Source: an uncultured Lachnospiraceae bacterium
GTDB taxonomy: Bacteria > Bacillota > Clostridia > Lachnospirales > Lachnospiraceae
Length of the DNA stretch: 39,017 nucleotides
Assembly: GCA_910588295.1 (NCBI GenBank)
Contig: CAJUQO010000031.1
Coordinates: 1 to 39,017 of the forward strand
Direction: 5' to 3'
The position numbers and the translations under genes were made by a program. Each line of letters begins with the position of its first letter. The stretch's first letter is position 1. Positions 1 to 7,560 of this stretch are shown here, piece after piece. Below the pieces are notes generated by a model, which was not told the origin of the DNA, did not search any database, and saw nothing but the letters and a program-made list of their open reading frames with translations.

Positions 1-424
1 TCACGTAAATATCCGCCACATTAAAGATCGGGAAATCAATCAGGCAGAAATAGATAAAATCCACTACATAATGATGAATGATCCTGTCGATCATATTGCC
101 GATAGCTCCGGCGGCCAGAGCTACAGTGATCAGCCGCATGGGAAACATTCGATGAGATACGGGCATACGCACCCAGAAAAATATGGCGGCGATCAGAAAT
201 ATTACCGCAAGGACTAGGGATATCCATTGCTGGTTTTGAAATATGCCAAAAGCGGCTCCCCGGTTTTCCAGATACTCCAGACGCAACACGCCGGAAATCA
301 GGTCAATCCCCGCGGAATCTTTGAGGTGAGTGATGGCCATGGCTTTTGTCCACTGATCCAGGCAGACCATCAGAATAAGCACTGGAATTCCCCACAGCCC
401 ATGCAGTTTATTTTGTTTGCCCAT
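1..424 (-). CDS. lspA: Lipoprotein signal peptidase II (partial, C-terminus outside window)
   Basis: Inner-membrane aspartic protease that removes signal peptides from diacylglyceryl-modified prolipoproteins. The visible 141 residues carry the family signatures: L-E-Y-L-E-N-R-G-A-A-F-G near residues 49-60, GNMIDR with catalytic Asp113, and FNVAD with the second catalytic Asp138. Hydrophobic segments lie near residues 11-21, 67-84 and 98-110. The gene runs off the left edge, and only the short C-terminal tail after the last membrane segment should be missing. The ATG at 424 is preceded by AGGAGAAAGAATT, a good ribosome binding site. It is the last visible gene of the division cluster, 54 bp after aroB. 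Identification is secure. Confidence 0.95.
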   Translation of the reverse strand, partial: MGKQNKLHGLWGIPVLILMVCLDQWTKAMAITHLKDSAGIDLISGVLRLEYLENRGAAFGIFQNQQWISLVLAVIFLIAAIFFWVRMPVSHRMFPMRLITVALAAGAIGNMIDRIIHHYVVDFIYFCLIDFPIFNVADIYV

Positions 425-478
425 AATTCTTTCTCCTGGTTTGTATAGCTTTATTTTCTATATGGCTTCTGCCAGCGA

Positions 479-1600
479 TTATTTGCGTCTTGTACCGGCA
501 CAGGCAGAACTGTCCCTGTCGCCAATATAGCGAATAGCGGCAAGGATTTCCTCATCGGTTACTGTATCGTCTATGACAGCATTGCCTATCCTGTCCAGGA
601 GAATAAAGCGCACTCTTCCATTGGCAGCCTTCTTATCTAATTTTGTGGCTTCCAGAACTTTTTCGGCCGACAGCTCCTCCACACGGTTTGGCAGACCATA
701 GATACGGTTCATTTCCTCTATCCATGCGAGATCCTTTTGTTCCAGAAGACCGCGCTGCACAGACAACCACGCAGCGGCCACGGTACCTACACCAACACAA
801 TGGCCGTGGGGAAGGGAAAAATCCTTAAGCTTTTCCACGGCATGGCCGATGGTGTGTCCAAGATTCAGAATTGCCCGTTCTCCCTGCTCTTTGGGATCAC
901 GTTCCACTACACCGGATTTTACTTTGCAGCACTCCCGAATCATGTAGGCCAGTGTTTCGGGCCGACGCTCCATTATTGCGCTGCGCTGCTCATCCAGCCA
1001 GCGATATAGAGCAGCGTTTCGGATCAGACCGGTTTTTAACACTTCCCCCATACCACAGGAAAAAAGAACGTCATCCAGGGTCGACAGGGTAGACATATTC
1101 ATGTAGACCATTCGCGGCTGATGGAACGCACCGATCATATTTTTAAATTGGCGGAAATCCACACCTGTTTTACCGCCCACACTACTGTCCACCTGGGCCA
1201 ACAGCGTGGTGGGTACCTGAATAAAATCAATCCCCCGCAGATAAGTGGCAGCCGCATAACCCGTGAGATCTCCTACTACGCCGCCGCCCAGGGCTACGAG
1301 AATATCTTTCCTGGAATATTTTTTCTCAATCAAAAAATAATACAATTCATTTACCGTATCTAGATTTTTCTGTTCTTCCCCGGCGGGAAAAACAAAAAGA
1401 TCCGCGTGGATATCTTCCGGTAAGGCGGACAGCAAGGATTCGGCATACAATTTTTCCACATGGGAGTCTGTGACCACACAGACTTTTGCACAGGATAGAT
1501 GTAAGTCGGCTATATGGCCGGCCAGTGAAGCAAAATCCGCAGCCCACACGATCGGGTAATCAAAGGCATGTTCTCTTGTTACACGCAATATTGTTTCCAT
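479..1600 (-). CDS. aroB: 3-dehydroquinate synthase
   Basis: Cytosolic NAD- and metal-dependent enzyme that converts DAHP to 3-dehydroquinate, the second step of the shikimate pathway. The 373-residue protein has the NAD-binding GGGVVGD loop at residues 105-111, the V-P-T-T-L-L-A-Q-V-D-S-S-V-G-G-K-T block at about 129-145, and the expected metal ligands Glu186 (GMGEVLKTG), His249 (NLGHTIGH) and His265 (LPHGH). Length is slightly above the usual 350-360. The ATG follows GGGAGAAAAAA. It lies 18 bp after ylmH and before lspA. Shikimate genes are not usual partners of sepF/ylmH, so this looks like an inserted or rearranged operon member; the usual cluster carries divIVA at this place. Confidence 0.96.
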   Translation of the reverse strand: METILRVTREHAFDYPIVWAADFASLAGHIADLHLSCAKVCVVTDSHVEKLYAESLLSALPEDIHADLFVFPAGEEQKNLDTVNELYYFLIEKKYSRKDILVALGGGVVGDLTGYAAATYLRGIDFIQVPTTLLAQVDSSVGGKTGVDFRQFKNMIGAFHQPRMVYMNMSTLSTLDDVLFSCGMGEVLKTGLIRNAALYRWLDEQRSAIMERRPETLAYMIRECCKVKSGVVERDPKEQGERAILNLGHTIGHAVEKLKDFSLPHGHCVGVGTVAAAWLSVQRGLLEQKDLAWIEEMNRIYGLPNRVEELSAEKVLEATKLDKKAANGRVRFILLDRIGNAVIDDTVTDEEILAAIRYIGDRDSSACAGTRRK

Positions 1601-1618
1601 TTTTTTCTCCCGGTTTTA

Positions 1619-2368
1619 TTATATATACCGCAGCAGATCAATCCACTGCTTTCCCTTTTTACTCTGGTTTCGTACACCCATATAGCGACATTTACCCACA
1701 CCCCGTATGGAGATCCGATCCCCTTCCTGTAATGTATAGCCATTGGAAAGAATCTGTCTGCCGTTGACATATACGGATCCGCTCTCGATATAAGGTACTG
1801 CCTTGCTTCTGGACAGGCCAAACGCAAGGGCAGCTACGCAATCCAACCGCAGGGAACTGACGGTTCCGGATATTTCTTTATATTTAGGCGCCGGTATGGA
1901 TTCCGGATGTTCTAAAGCTGTTTTTACAGACGTATGGCGTACACAGTTGATCTCATTCAAAATAACGGAGGTCATTTTCCGTACACAAAAAACATAAGCT
2001 TGTGTACCGTCTATGAGGATATCGCCCAGACAGGAACGCTCAATACCTATATGCATCAGAGCGCCCAGATAATCCCTGTGTGTCAGGGATTCGGCATATT
2101 TCTCCTGCAAAGGCGTGATGGACACGCAGTCTATCGGGAAATCCGCCTCAAAGATAAGAGCATCAGGTAGGAAGGCTGCCATCTGACGCTCTGCTGCTTC
2201 GTATCCGCCGGAAAGCATGAGACGTACTCCCAGGCTTTCTATGGGCAGACACTGTAAAATATGAAGTTCATGTAGACTAAGAAAATCGGAATATACCATC
2301 ATGTTCCGGCTGTACGCCCTGTCAGCCAGATCTGTGAGATGGCGTTTTGTAACTTCATCTGTATTCAT
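1619..2368 (-). CDS. ylmH: YlmH family RNA-binding protein (S4 domain)
   Basis: YlmH-family protein of the sepF division cluster. An N-terminal alpha/beta part is followed by a C-terminal S4 RNA-binding domain at about residues 175-240, seen in L-D-C-V-A-A-L-A-F-G-L-S-R-S-K and GSVYVNGR. YlmH homologues act on stalled ribosomal complexes and are genetically linked to division genes; that role is from the family. A TTG at 2374 overlaps the sepF stop as TTGA, but the ATG at 2368 two bases after that stop is preferred. Neither start has a strong Shine-Dalgarno site, so translational coupling to sepF is likely. Confidence 0.93.
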   Translation of the reverse strand: MNTDEVTKRHLTDLADRAYSRNMMVYSDFLSLHELHILQCLPIESLGVRLMLSGGYEAAERQMAAFLPDALIFEADFPIDCVSITPLQEKYAESLTHRDYLGALMHIGIERSCLGDILIDGTQAYVFCVRKMTSVILNEINCVRHTSVKTALEHPESIPAPKYKEISGTVSSLRLDCVAALAFGLSRSKAVPYIESGSVYVNGRQILSNGYTLQEGDRISIRGVGKCRYMGVRNQSKKGKQWIDLLRYI

Positions 2369-2370
2369 AA

Positions 2371-2955
2371 TCAATAACTCATACGGGCAGCGGGCATCTC
2401 CGCACCATTATCCATAACCTGCTGGAAATCACCGGAAATATCCACATTGGCAGGAGCCATAATAAAGATATAGTTGGATGCCTTTTGCAGAGTCCCGCCC
2501 ACGGCATAGCATGCGCCGCAGCAGAAATCAAAAATCCTCTGGGCCATGTCCACATCGACACCTTCCAAATTCAAAAATACGGTACAGCCTGCAAGAAGAG
2601 TATCCGCAATCTCCTGTGTATCATCCATCCCCTTCGGTTTAATTCCACATACCTCCATATTAGGCAGATTGGAACGTCCTGTCATTGGTGTTATTTTAGA
2701 ACTGTTCCTGGGCTTAGCCGCGGATTTACTTTTGGACGATGCAGCCGACTTTGCGGGTTCTTTTATTGTCCGTGCTGCCGCGGGCTTCTTTGGCGCCAGA
2801 TCGTCGTCAAAATCCTCATCATCGTCCAGTTTTTTAAAGAAACGTTTCCTGGGCTTTACATCCTCCTGAATATCATCTTCTTCATCAAAGAATTCATCAT
2901 CATCATAATCATCATTGAGTTTTACTGCATTTAAGAATTTGTCGAATATACCCAT
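2371..2955 (-). CDS. sepF: Cell division protein SepF
   Basis: FtsZ-binding membrane anchor of the divisome. The N-terminus MGIFDKFLNAVKL is a typical amphipathic membrane-targeting helix. It is followed by a long acidic then Lys/Ala/Pro-rich linker at about residues 15-95, and the conserved SepF core from about residue 100 (C-G-I-K-P-K-G-M-D-D-T-Q-E-I-A-D then V-F-L-N-L-E-G-V-D). At 194 residues it is longer than the roughly 150-residue Bacillus protein because of the linker. Asp codons make an ATC/ATCATC run on the plus strand near 2880-2910. The ATG at 2955 follows GGGAGAGTAGG. It is 19 bp after yggS. Confidence 0.95.
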   Translation of the reverse strand: MGIFDKFLNAVKLNDDYDDDEFFDEEDDIQEDVKPRKRFFKKLDDDEDFDDDLAPKKPAAARTIKEPAKSAASSKSKSAAKPRNSSKITPMTGRSNLPNMEVCGIKPKGMDDTQEIADTLLAGCTVFLNLEGVDVDMAQRIFDFCCGACYAVGGTLQKASNYIFIMAPANVDISGDFQQVMDNGAEMPAARMSY

Positions 2956-2974
2956 CCTACTCTCCCATCTCTAC

Positions 2975-3673
2975 TTACTGTCCTGCCGCGTAATCACGTT
3001 CTCCGAATATCCCGGTGCCCACACGGACCATTGTGGAACCTTCCTCTATAGCTACTTCATAGTCGTTCGTCATACCCATACTTAAAACGCGCATGCAGAC
3101 ATTATTGACGTTTTTGGCGGCAATGTCAACACTTAATTTTTTTAAATTGGAAAATATGGGTCGATTGTCTTCCGGATCGTCCACAAAAGGGGCTATTGTC
3201 ATCAGTCCCTCAACTTTTAGATTGGGGAGAGCCGCAATATCTTCCACCACATGGATGGTTTCTTCCGGTGCTACCCCGAATTTTGTATTTTCTCCGGCCA
3301 CATTAACCTCCACAAGAATGGACGCCGTGCAGCCTTTCTTAACAGCTTCTTTGCTGATAGCCTCGGCCAGATGCAAAGAATCCACGGAATGAATCAGACA
3401 GGTCTTGTCCACCACCGCGCGGACTTTGTTGGTCTGCAGATGGCCGATCAGATGCCAGCGGATATCTTCCGGAAGGAGTTCCCTTTTCCGGATCAGCTCC
3501 TGTACTTTGTTTTCCCCGAAATCCCTCTGTCCGACGTCATAAGCTTCCTCGATCATGGTTTCCGGCTTTGTCTTACTGACAGCGATCAGGGTTACCTCCT
3601 CTCGTTCACGGCCGGCTCTTTGGCAGGCAGCGGAAATTCTGCTTTCCACTGCCTTCAAATTCTCAGCAACCAT
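2975..3673 (-). CDS. yggS: YggS/YlmE family PLP-binding homeostasis protein
   Basis: Fold-III PLP-binding protein (PROSC/YggS/YlmE family) that maintains vitamin B6 and amino-acid balance and has no established catalytic reaction. At 232 residues it has the normal length. The PLP lysine is Lys34 in A-V-S-K-T-K-P. FGENKVQE, WHLIGHLQTNK and L-S-M-G-M-T-N-D, followed by the phosphate-binding G-T-G-I-F-G-E-R-D-Y near the C-terminus, are all present. AAGGAG six bases before the ATG overlaps the TAA stop of the upstream hlyD-like gene, so the two are tightly coupled. A yggS-sepF-ylmH order matches ylmE-ylmF-ylmH of Bacillus, with ylmG absent. Confidence 0.95.
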   Translation of the reverse strand: MVAENLKAVESRISAACQRAGREREEVTLIAVSKTKPETMIEEAYDVGQRDFGENKVQELIRKRELLPEDIRWHLIGHLQTNKVRAVVDKTCLIHSVDSLHLAEAISKEAVKKGCTASILVEVNVAGENTKFGVAPEETIHVVEDIAALPNLKVEGLMTIAPFVDDPEDNRPIFSNLKKLSVDIAAKNVNNVCMRVLSMGMTNDYEVAIEEGSTMVRVGTGIFGERDYAAGQ

Positions 3674-3684
3674 ACTTATCTCCT

Positions 3685-5037
3685 TTAAAATAATATTTCA
3701 TCTTCCTGTACGGTACGGCTGTCCAGCACAATGTTATCGTACAACGACAACCCATAGGAAGTACCTGTGGCCACGATACAGTATTCCTCATTTTGATCAA
3801 TAATTTCTATTTTACGGAATACGGCATAGCCTTTGTTTACGCAGTACACTCCTTCCAACTGAGCGATATCTTTCACCGTGAAGGTCTGATTAGAGTCTTC
3901 CATGAGCAGGATGTCTCCATCCGCAAACTCCTGCGTATCTACATAATAATGTTCTTCATCACTCTCGTAAATTGTGGCGTTGATAAATTCCGTGGATGTA
4001 TTCCCCTCTTTATCGGTCACTCTTTTGAGAAATCCAATATCCGAACTGTTTTCCACATTCACGGCGAATTTCTTAGAAATCATGTAGAAATCCTTTGAGA
4101 CTACCGAGGAAACCGGTATTTTTAGTCCAGTCTCTGAATTGGTCACCAGTTCTATATCCAGAAAACGTTCTGTGACGAACCGGATCATGCCGGCGCTGAA
4201 CGTGATCATGGCATAAATACCGTCCGATTTAGTAAGCAGCTTCAGCTCACCGTTCATGGACGAATCATCCTTCAAAAATTTAACCTTGATAGTATCCCGG
4301 CCCTCCAGACGGGAAGCCTGGGAGGATGTAAGCTGGATCAATATAGACCAGATGTCGCTGTCGATCAGCTTGTACACCGGAGCCCCAGCTGTTACTTTCT
4401 CCGCGGTTTTGAGGTTTTTGTATTGATAGGATGAACGATCAAAATCTGCTGATGTGACATTCTGTTCTGTCACACTCTCATACCCATCCTCAGAATAGAC
4501 GACCACGCCATTTTCAGGTGACTGATAAACAGTCCCCTGTCCTGAAAGCGCAGCCGTACCCCCGCCCTCCAGACCGGCATAGTTTAAAATACTGCCGGAC
4601 AGGGCATATTTAAAGGTATAAACATCATTAAAATGAGCCGGATCAAAGGAATTGGCAAATTGTGCCATCAGGGATCTCACGCCATTTAAGGACTCTTCTG
4701 ACAACTTTGTTTGTCCGGTAGTTTTGGGAGGCGTCTGGTTCAGGGAATAGACAGCCCCGGCTTTACGCACCTTCCGGCCTTCCAGAGCATAATAATTGAC
4801 ATAGCCCTCATTATTAGCCGTGATCAGCGTTTCATTCCGTATAGCAATGGCCGTGTAGGTCTGATTCCGGGCCAGCGGCCCCGCTGTCACCTGACAGGTG
4901 GAGATATGCGTGGTCGTGGCATATATAAAAATGCATATGATTATATAGACCAGAATAGCTCCGAACAGGATAATACCGATATTCAGAGTGAAAGGAGAAC
5001 GCCGTCTCTCCTTCTCGTGCTTTTCGCCTGATCGCAA
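3685..5037 (-). CDS. HlyD-like membrane-anchored protein of the sepF cluster
   Basis: A 450-residue protein with a basic N-terminus (about 1-15), one membrane helix (about 19-42, L-N-I-G-I-I-L-F-G-A-I-L) and a long extracytoplasmic part. A lipoyl-like hairpin (EGYVNYYALEGRKVRKAGAV) lies near residues 75-100, with a returning segment around residues 220-240 (TAGAPVYKLIDSDIW). This is the adaptor layout of HlyD-family proteins. No ABC or RND partner is adjacent, so an export role is not shown; the position argues for an envelope or division-linked function. The start is TTG at 5037, supported by AAGGAG eight bases upstream. It is the first gene of the operon. Confidence 0.8.
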   Translation of the reverse strand: MRSGEKHEKERRRSPFTLNIGIILFGAILVYIIICIFIYATTTHISTCQVTAGPLARNQTYTAIAIRNETLITANNEGYVNYYALEGRKVRKAGAVYSLNQTPPKTTGQTKLSEESLNGVRSLMAQFANSFDPAHFNDVYTFKYALSGSILNYAGLEGGGTAALSGQGTVYQSPENGVVVYSEDGYESVTEQNVTSADFDRSSYQYKNLKTAEKVTAGAPVYKLIDSDIWSILIQLTSSQASRLEGRDTIKVKFLKDDSSMNGELKLLTKSDGIYAMITFSAGMIRFVTERFLDIELVTNSETGLKIPVSSVVSKDFYMISKKFAVNVENSSDIGFLKRVTDKEGNTSTEFINATIYESDEEHYYVDTQEFADGDILLMEDSNQTFTVKDIAQLEGVYCVNKGYAVFRKIEIIDQNEEYCIVATGTSYGLSLYDNIVLDSRTVQEDEILF

Positions 5038-5069
5038 TACAAAATCTCCTTACCATAAATATACCTGTG

Positions 5070-5098
5070 ATTTTAACATTTTTGTAATATTATTACAA
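5070..5098 (-). promoter_or_regulatory. Sigma-A-like promoter of the hlyD-yggS-sepF operon, overlapped by a palindrome
   Basis: On the minus strand TTGTAA (5093-5098) is separated by 17 bp from TAAAAT (5070-5075), about 35 bp before the TTG start. The -35 hexamer is part of an inverted repeat TTGTAAT-ATT-ATTACAA at 5082-5098, which could bind a dimeric regulator. The promoter call rests on consensus match only. Confidence 0.6.
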
Positions 5099-5105
5099 GG
5101 AGAAA

Positions 5106-5133
5106 TTCAAATTTTTTCATACCAATGTATAAA
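5106..5133 (+). promoter_or_regulatory. Weak candidate promoter for the DUF378 gene
   Basis: TTCAAA (5106-5111), a 16-bp spacer and TATAAA (5128-5133) lie about 50 bp before the DUF378 start. The match is modest and the surrounding DNA is AT-rich, so chance is a real possibility. Confidence 0.35.
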
Positions 5134-5183
5134 ACTGGAAAAAAAGCGCATCCTAAAAGAAAATTCTATCAGGAGGACTAATC

Positions 5184-5405
5184 ATGAATTTAAAAGGTTT
5201 GGATTACACTGCATTGACAATTGCAATTATCGGGGCCATCAATTGGGGCTTGATCGGCTTTTTCAGTTTTGATCTGGTAGCATGGATCTGTGGCAATATG
5301 TCTTGGCTCTCCCGTGTCATTTATGCCCTTGTGGGGCTGAGCGGCCTGTATATCATAAGTCTTTACGGCCGTGTGGGCGGCATGTCCGCCCAGCACCAGG
5401 CATAA
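5184..5405 (+). CDS. yuzA: DUF378 family small membrane protein (YuzA-like)
   Basis: A 73-residue membrane protein with two predicted helices, about residues 8-30 and 42-62. It carries the DUF378 hallmark A-I-N-W-G-L-I-G-F-F near residues 18-27 and ends after a short G-R-V-G-G segment. Molecular function is unknown for the family. The ATG has an ideal AGGAGG site seven bases upstream. It is transcribed divergently from the sepF-cluster operon and ends before a strong hairpin terminator, so it is probably monocistronic. Confidence 0.88.
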   Translation: MNLKGLDYTALTIAIIGAINWGLIGFFSFDLVAWICGNMSWLSRVIYALVGLSGLYIISLYGRVGGMSAQHQA

Positions 5406-5454
5406 AAGTGTACAGAAAAAAGTGCCGGCGGCGCGTTTCTTTGCGTCCAAGTAC

Positions 5455-5485
5455 ACAGAAAAGCTGCCACCGGCAGCTTTTCTGT
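5455..5485. terminator. Bidirectional hairpin terminator between two convergent genes
   Basis: A perfect 14-bp stem (5455-5468 with 5472-5485) closes a 3-base loop ACC. The outer stem is A-rich on the left (AGAAAA) and T-rich on the right (TTTTCT), so it can serve both directions. It lies between the stops of the DUF378 gene (+) and the P-loop gene (-). Confidence 0.75.
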
Positions 5486-5501
5486 ATTCTATCGCAATTC
5501 A

Positions 5502-5921
5502 TCAGCATTCAATATGGATTTTATCAGCAATGGTTTCCGGAATCTCATGTCTGTCCAGAGATACACTCAAAATAAATGTCAGATCAAAAATCTTTCCAAT
5601 CTTATCCAGTTCCTGGATGGTGGCTGTAATATCCTTGCCCTCCAGATGGGAAACCTTCAAAAAACTGTCAAAATACATCTGTTCAAGATCATGATCCTGA
5701 GAAATGATGCCCAATATAAACCCAATAAATTCATCAGAATTTCTGAGGCCGAAGCTTGAGGCATCAATCAGACGGATCTTATTATTCAGCTCCAACATGT
5801 GTTTGGAACTCTTGTCAATATATACGATATTACCGTTAGCCGTCTTAATTGAAGTGTTGGCCCTGTCCAAAAGCTGCTTAGTCTTTCCTTTCCCTTTGTT
5901 GCCGATAATCATTTGAACCAT
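5502..5921 (-). CDS. Small P-loop ATP/GTP-binding protein, function unknown
   Basis: A 139-residue soluble protein beginning M-V-Q-M-I-I-G-N-K-G-K-G-K-T, a clear Walker A loop at residues 7-14. A hydrophobic strand L-T-F-I-L-S-V-S-L near residues 113-121 could precede a switch position, but I see no convincing Walker B aspartate pair. It is too short for a complete PilT/VirB11-type ATPase and has no partner gene nearby. The closest general description is a minimal P-loop NTPase core. The ATG has AGGAGG nine bases upstream, and a near-consensus promoter precedes it. It looks monocistronic and well expressed. Confidence 0.8.
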   Translation of the reverse strand: MVQMIIGNKGKGKTKQLLDRANTSIKTANGNIVYIDKSSKHMLELNNKIRLIDASSFGLRNSDEFIGFILGIISQDHDLEQMYFDSFLKVSHLEGKDITATIQELDKIGKIFDLTFILSVSLDRHEIPETIADKIHIEC

Positions 5922-5984
5922 AGCAGTTTCCTCCTTAGATACTTATGTAACAACCACATATGTGCTGTTCCAATGCTTATTAAA

Positions 5985-6013
5985 ATTATAGGATATTTGT
6001 CACATAATTACAA
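5985..6013 (-). promoter_or_regulatory. Sigma-A-like promoter of the P-loop gene
   Basis: TTGTAA (6008-6013), a 17-bp spacer and a perfect TATAAT (5985-5990) on the minus strand. This gives a leader of roughly 55-60 bases before the ATG at 5921. It is the best housekeeping promoter match in the window. Confidence 0.75.
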
Positions 6014-6050
6014 TCTTTTTTTCTGGTTTCCCATAAAATTTATGAATTAA

Positions 6051-6129
6051 TGTAACAGTTCAGACAAACGGCCCTGTTACCTGCCAAAAGCCATTGAAAA
6101 TCGCTGTGCGACGGGTGCCTGAACGTTAC
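6051..6129. repeat. Small inverted-repeat element abutting the dacA stop codon
   Basis: TGTAACAGTTCAG (6051-6063) and CTGAACGTTAC (6119-6129) are imperfect inverted ends (one bulged base) of a roughly 79-bp segment. An internal CTGTTAC (6074-6080) can alternatively pair with GTAACAG (6052-6058). The right end supplies the TAA stop of the carboxypeptidase gene. The same arm sequence recurs at 25817-25829 and, inverted, at 25837-25849, also directly after a stop codon, which suggests a dispersed REP-like or MITE-like repeat. Confidence 0.5.
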
Positions 6130-7181
6130 GAGTTTATTTGAGACAAAAGTTGATTCATATCATAGTAGAGATTGTCTTTAGTGATGGCGCGCATTACAAT
6201 AGAGATATACGGTTCACCGTATTTGTTCTGGCTTAAAATGGCCAGGCAATTGCCGGCCTGGCTGGTCGTTCCTGTCTTACCCCCCAGAACGATTACGCCG
6301 CTTGGCATCGGTTCTTCACCGGTTAGATAATGATCCGTAGAATCCAGGTAAATATTTACGGTTTTATTGTTCCGGGAAAGAGTAACGGTATAATTCGGAA
6401 GCTGCATGGTATCAACGAAATATTCATATTTCAGAGCCTCATTCAACATCAAATAGATATCATATACGGTTGTATAATGATTTTTATTGTGCAGGCCGTG
6501 TGGATTGACATAATGAGTTCCTGTAGCTCCGATCGCGAGAGCTTCCTCATTCATCATTTCTACGTATCTGTCAATGGAACCGCCTATATGGCGGGCAATA
6601 GCCATAGCACAGTCATTGCCTGAATAGACTAAGAGTCCGTGAAACAGTTCGTCCATGCTGATCCTGTCCCCCACTTTCAATCCGGCCACCTGGGAACCGG
6701 ATTCCAGCTTCAGATCCTCTTCTGTGATTGTTACGATATCATCCATATTACCGTATTTGATTGCCACGATGGATGTTAATATTTTTGTAACGCTGGCGGG
6801 ATACACTCTATCAAAGATTCCTTTGCCGAAGAGTATTTGTCTGTTTCCCACATCAAAAAGGGCACCAAATTCCCCCTCATGGATGCTGAGCTCCGTATTT
6901 TCCGTATCTCCGTCGGAGACGCACAGTTCGGCTGCAAAGGGGGTAAAACGCATTACCTCAGCCGGATCTCCCGCCGTATCTTTATTGATTTGATCCGCAT
7001 AGGCATACGTCAGATCAAGGTTGCGCCCCTTTTGCAGATACAGGCTGGCTAGAATACAGACCATCACAAAGATGGTCATAAGTACCAGCGAGGCGAATAC
7101 CCGAATCAGAATTTTCCGGCGATGCATTTTGCGGTTCTTCTTTTTTGTGTTCTTTTTATGGGGTGTTTCTATAGATTTCAC
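6126..7181 (-). CDS. Serine-type D-alanyl-D-alanine carboxypeptidase (PBP, family S11)
   Basis: Trims the terminal D-Ala of peptidoglycan pentapeptides on the outer face of the membrane. All three active-site motifs are present: S-V-T-K at residues 130-133, S-G-N at 187-189 and K-T-G-T at 302-305. A very basic N-terminus is followed by a membrane helix at about 29-48, so the enzyme is anchored N-terminally rather than by the C-terminal amphipathic helix usual in DacA/PBP5. The chosen GTG start at 7181 overlaps mgsA by 26 bp and has GAGGAG twelve bases upstream; an ATG at 7127 is the alternative. It ends the mre-min operon, where wall trimming fits. Confidence 0.9.
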   Translation of the reverse strand: MKSIETPHKKNTKKKNRKMHRRKILIRVFASLVLMTIFVMVCILASLYLQKGRNLDLTYAYADQINKDTAGDPAEVMRFTPFAAELCVSDGDTENTELSIHEGEFGALFDVGNRQILFGKGIFDRVYPASVTKILTSIVAIKYGNMDDIVTITEEDLKLESGSQVAGLKVGDRISMDELFHGLLVYSGNDCAMAIARHIGGSIDRYVEMMNEEALAIGATGTHYVNPHGLHNKNHYTTVYDIYLMLNEALKYEYFVDTMQLPNYTVTLSRNNKTVNIYLDSTDHYLTGEEPMPSGVIVLGGKTGTTSQAGNCLAILSQNKYGEPYISIVMRAITKDNLYYDMNQLLSQINS

Positions 7182-7560
7182 GCCAGTCCAAATCTCCTCT
7201 TTCCAATGATTTAATCAGCATTTCTGCCGTAGCCAGGTTGGTGGCCAGGGGAATGCTGTATAGGTCGCACTGCTTAAACAATGTATAAACATCCCGGTCA
7301 TCCCTGAGAGACACGGACGGTTCTTTAAATACAATCAGCATATCCAGCTGCGATTGCTCAATAAAAAGAGCCATCTGCTGATCTCCGCCGATCTCTCCCG
7401 CCAGAAACTTGTATACAGACAGATTTGCAGCGCGCTCAATGCTTCGGCCCGAAGTCCCTGTAGCATATAGCCGATGATTCATGAGAATGCCGCGGTAGGC
7501 AATGCAGAAATCCTCCAGCAGCCCTTTTTTTGTATTATCTGCGATAAATCCTATATTCAA
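7156..7560 (-). CDS. mgsA: Methylglyoxal synthase-like protein, divergent active site
   Basis: Belongs to the MGS-like fold; methylglyoxal synthase makes methylglyoxal from DHAP. A-T-G-T-S-G (residues 33-38) and G-G-D-Q-Q (58-62, the catalytic Asp region) are kept, as is A-T-N-L-A-T-A. Compared with E. coli MgsA as remembered, the first His (H19) is Asp, D91 is Glu in F-K-E-P, H98 is Asp, and the C-terminal arginine region is missing (134 versus 152 residues). Catalysis is therefore uncertain. The TTG start at 7560 forms TTGA with the rodA stop and has a strong AGGAGGTGA site. Its placement in a cell-shape operon is unexplained. Confidence 0.82.
   Translation of the reverse strand: MNIGFIADNTKKGLLEDFCIAYRGILMNHRLYATGTSGRSIERAANLSVYKFLAGEIGGDQQMALFIEQSQLDMLIVFKEPSVSLRDDRDVYTLFKQCDLYSIPLATNLATAEMLIKSLERGDLDWREIYRNTP

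Noticed and set aside
2880..2910. ATC/ATCATC short-period repeat
   Set aside because: It is simply the reverse of Asp codons in the acidic linker of SepF, not an independent repeat.
5401..5454. GC-rich stretch (GTGCCGGCGGCGCG) as a second terminator after the DUF378 gene
   Set aside because: No clean stem forms from it; the strong hairpin at 5455-5485 explains termination.
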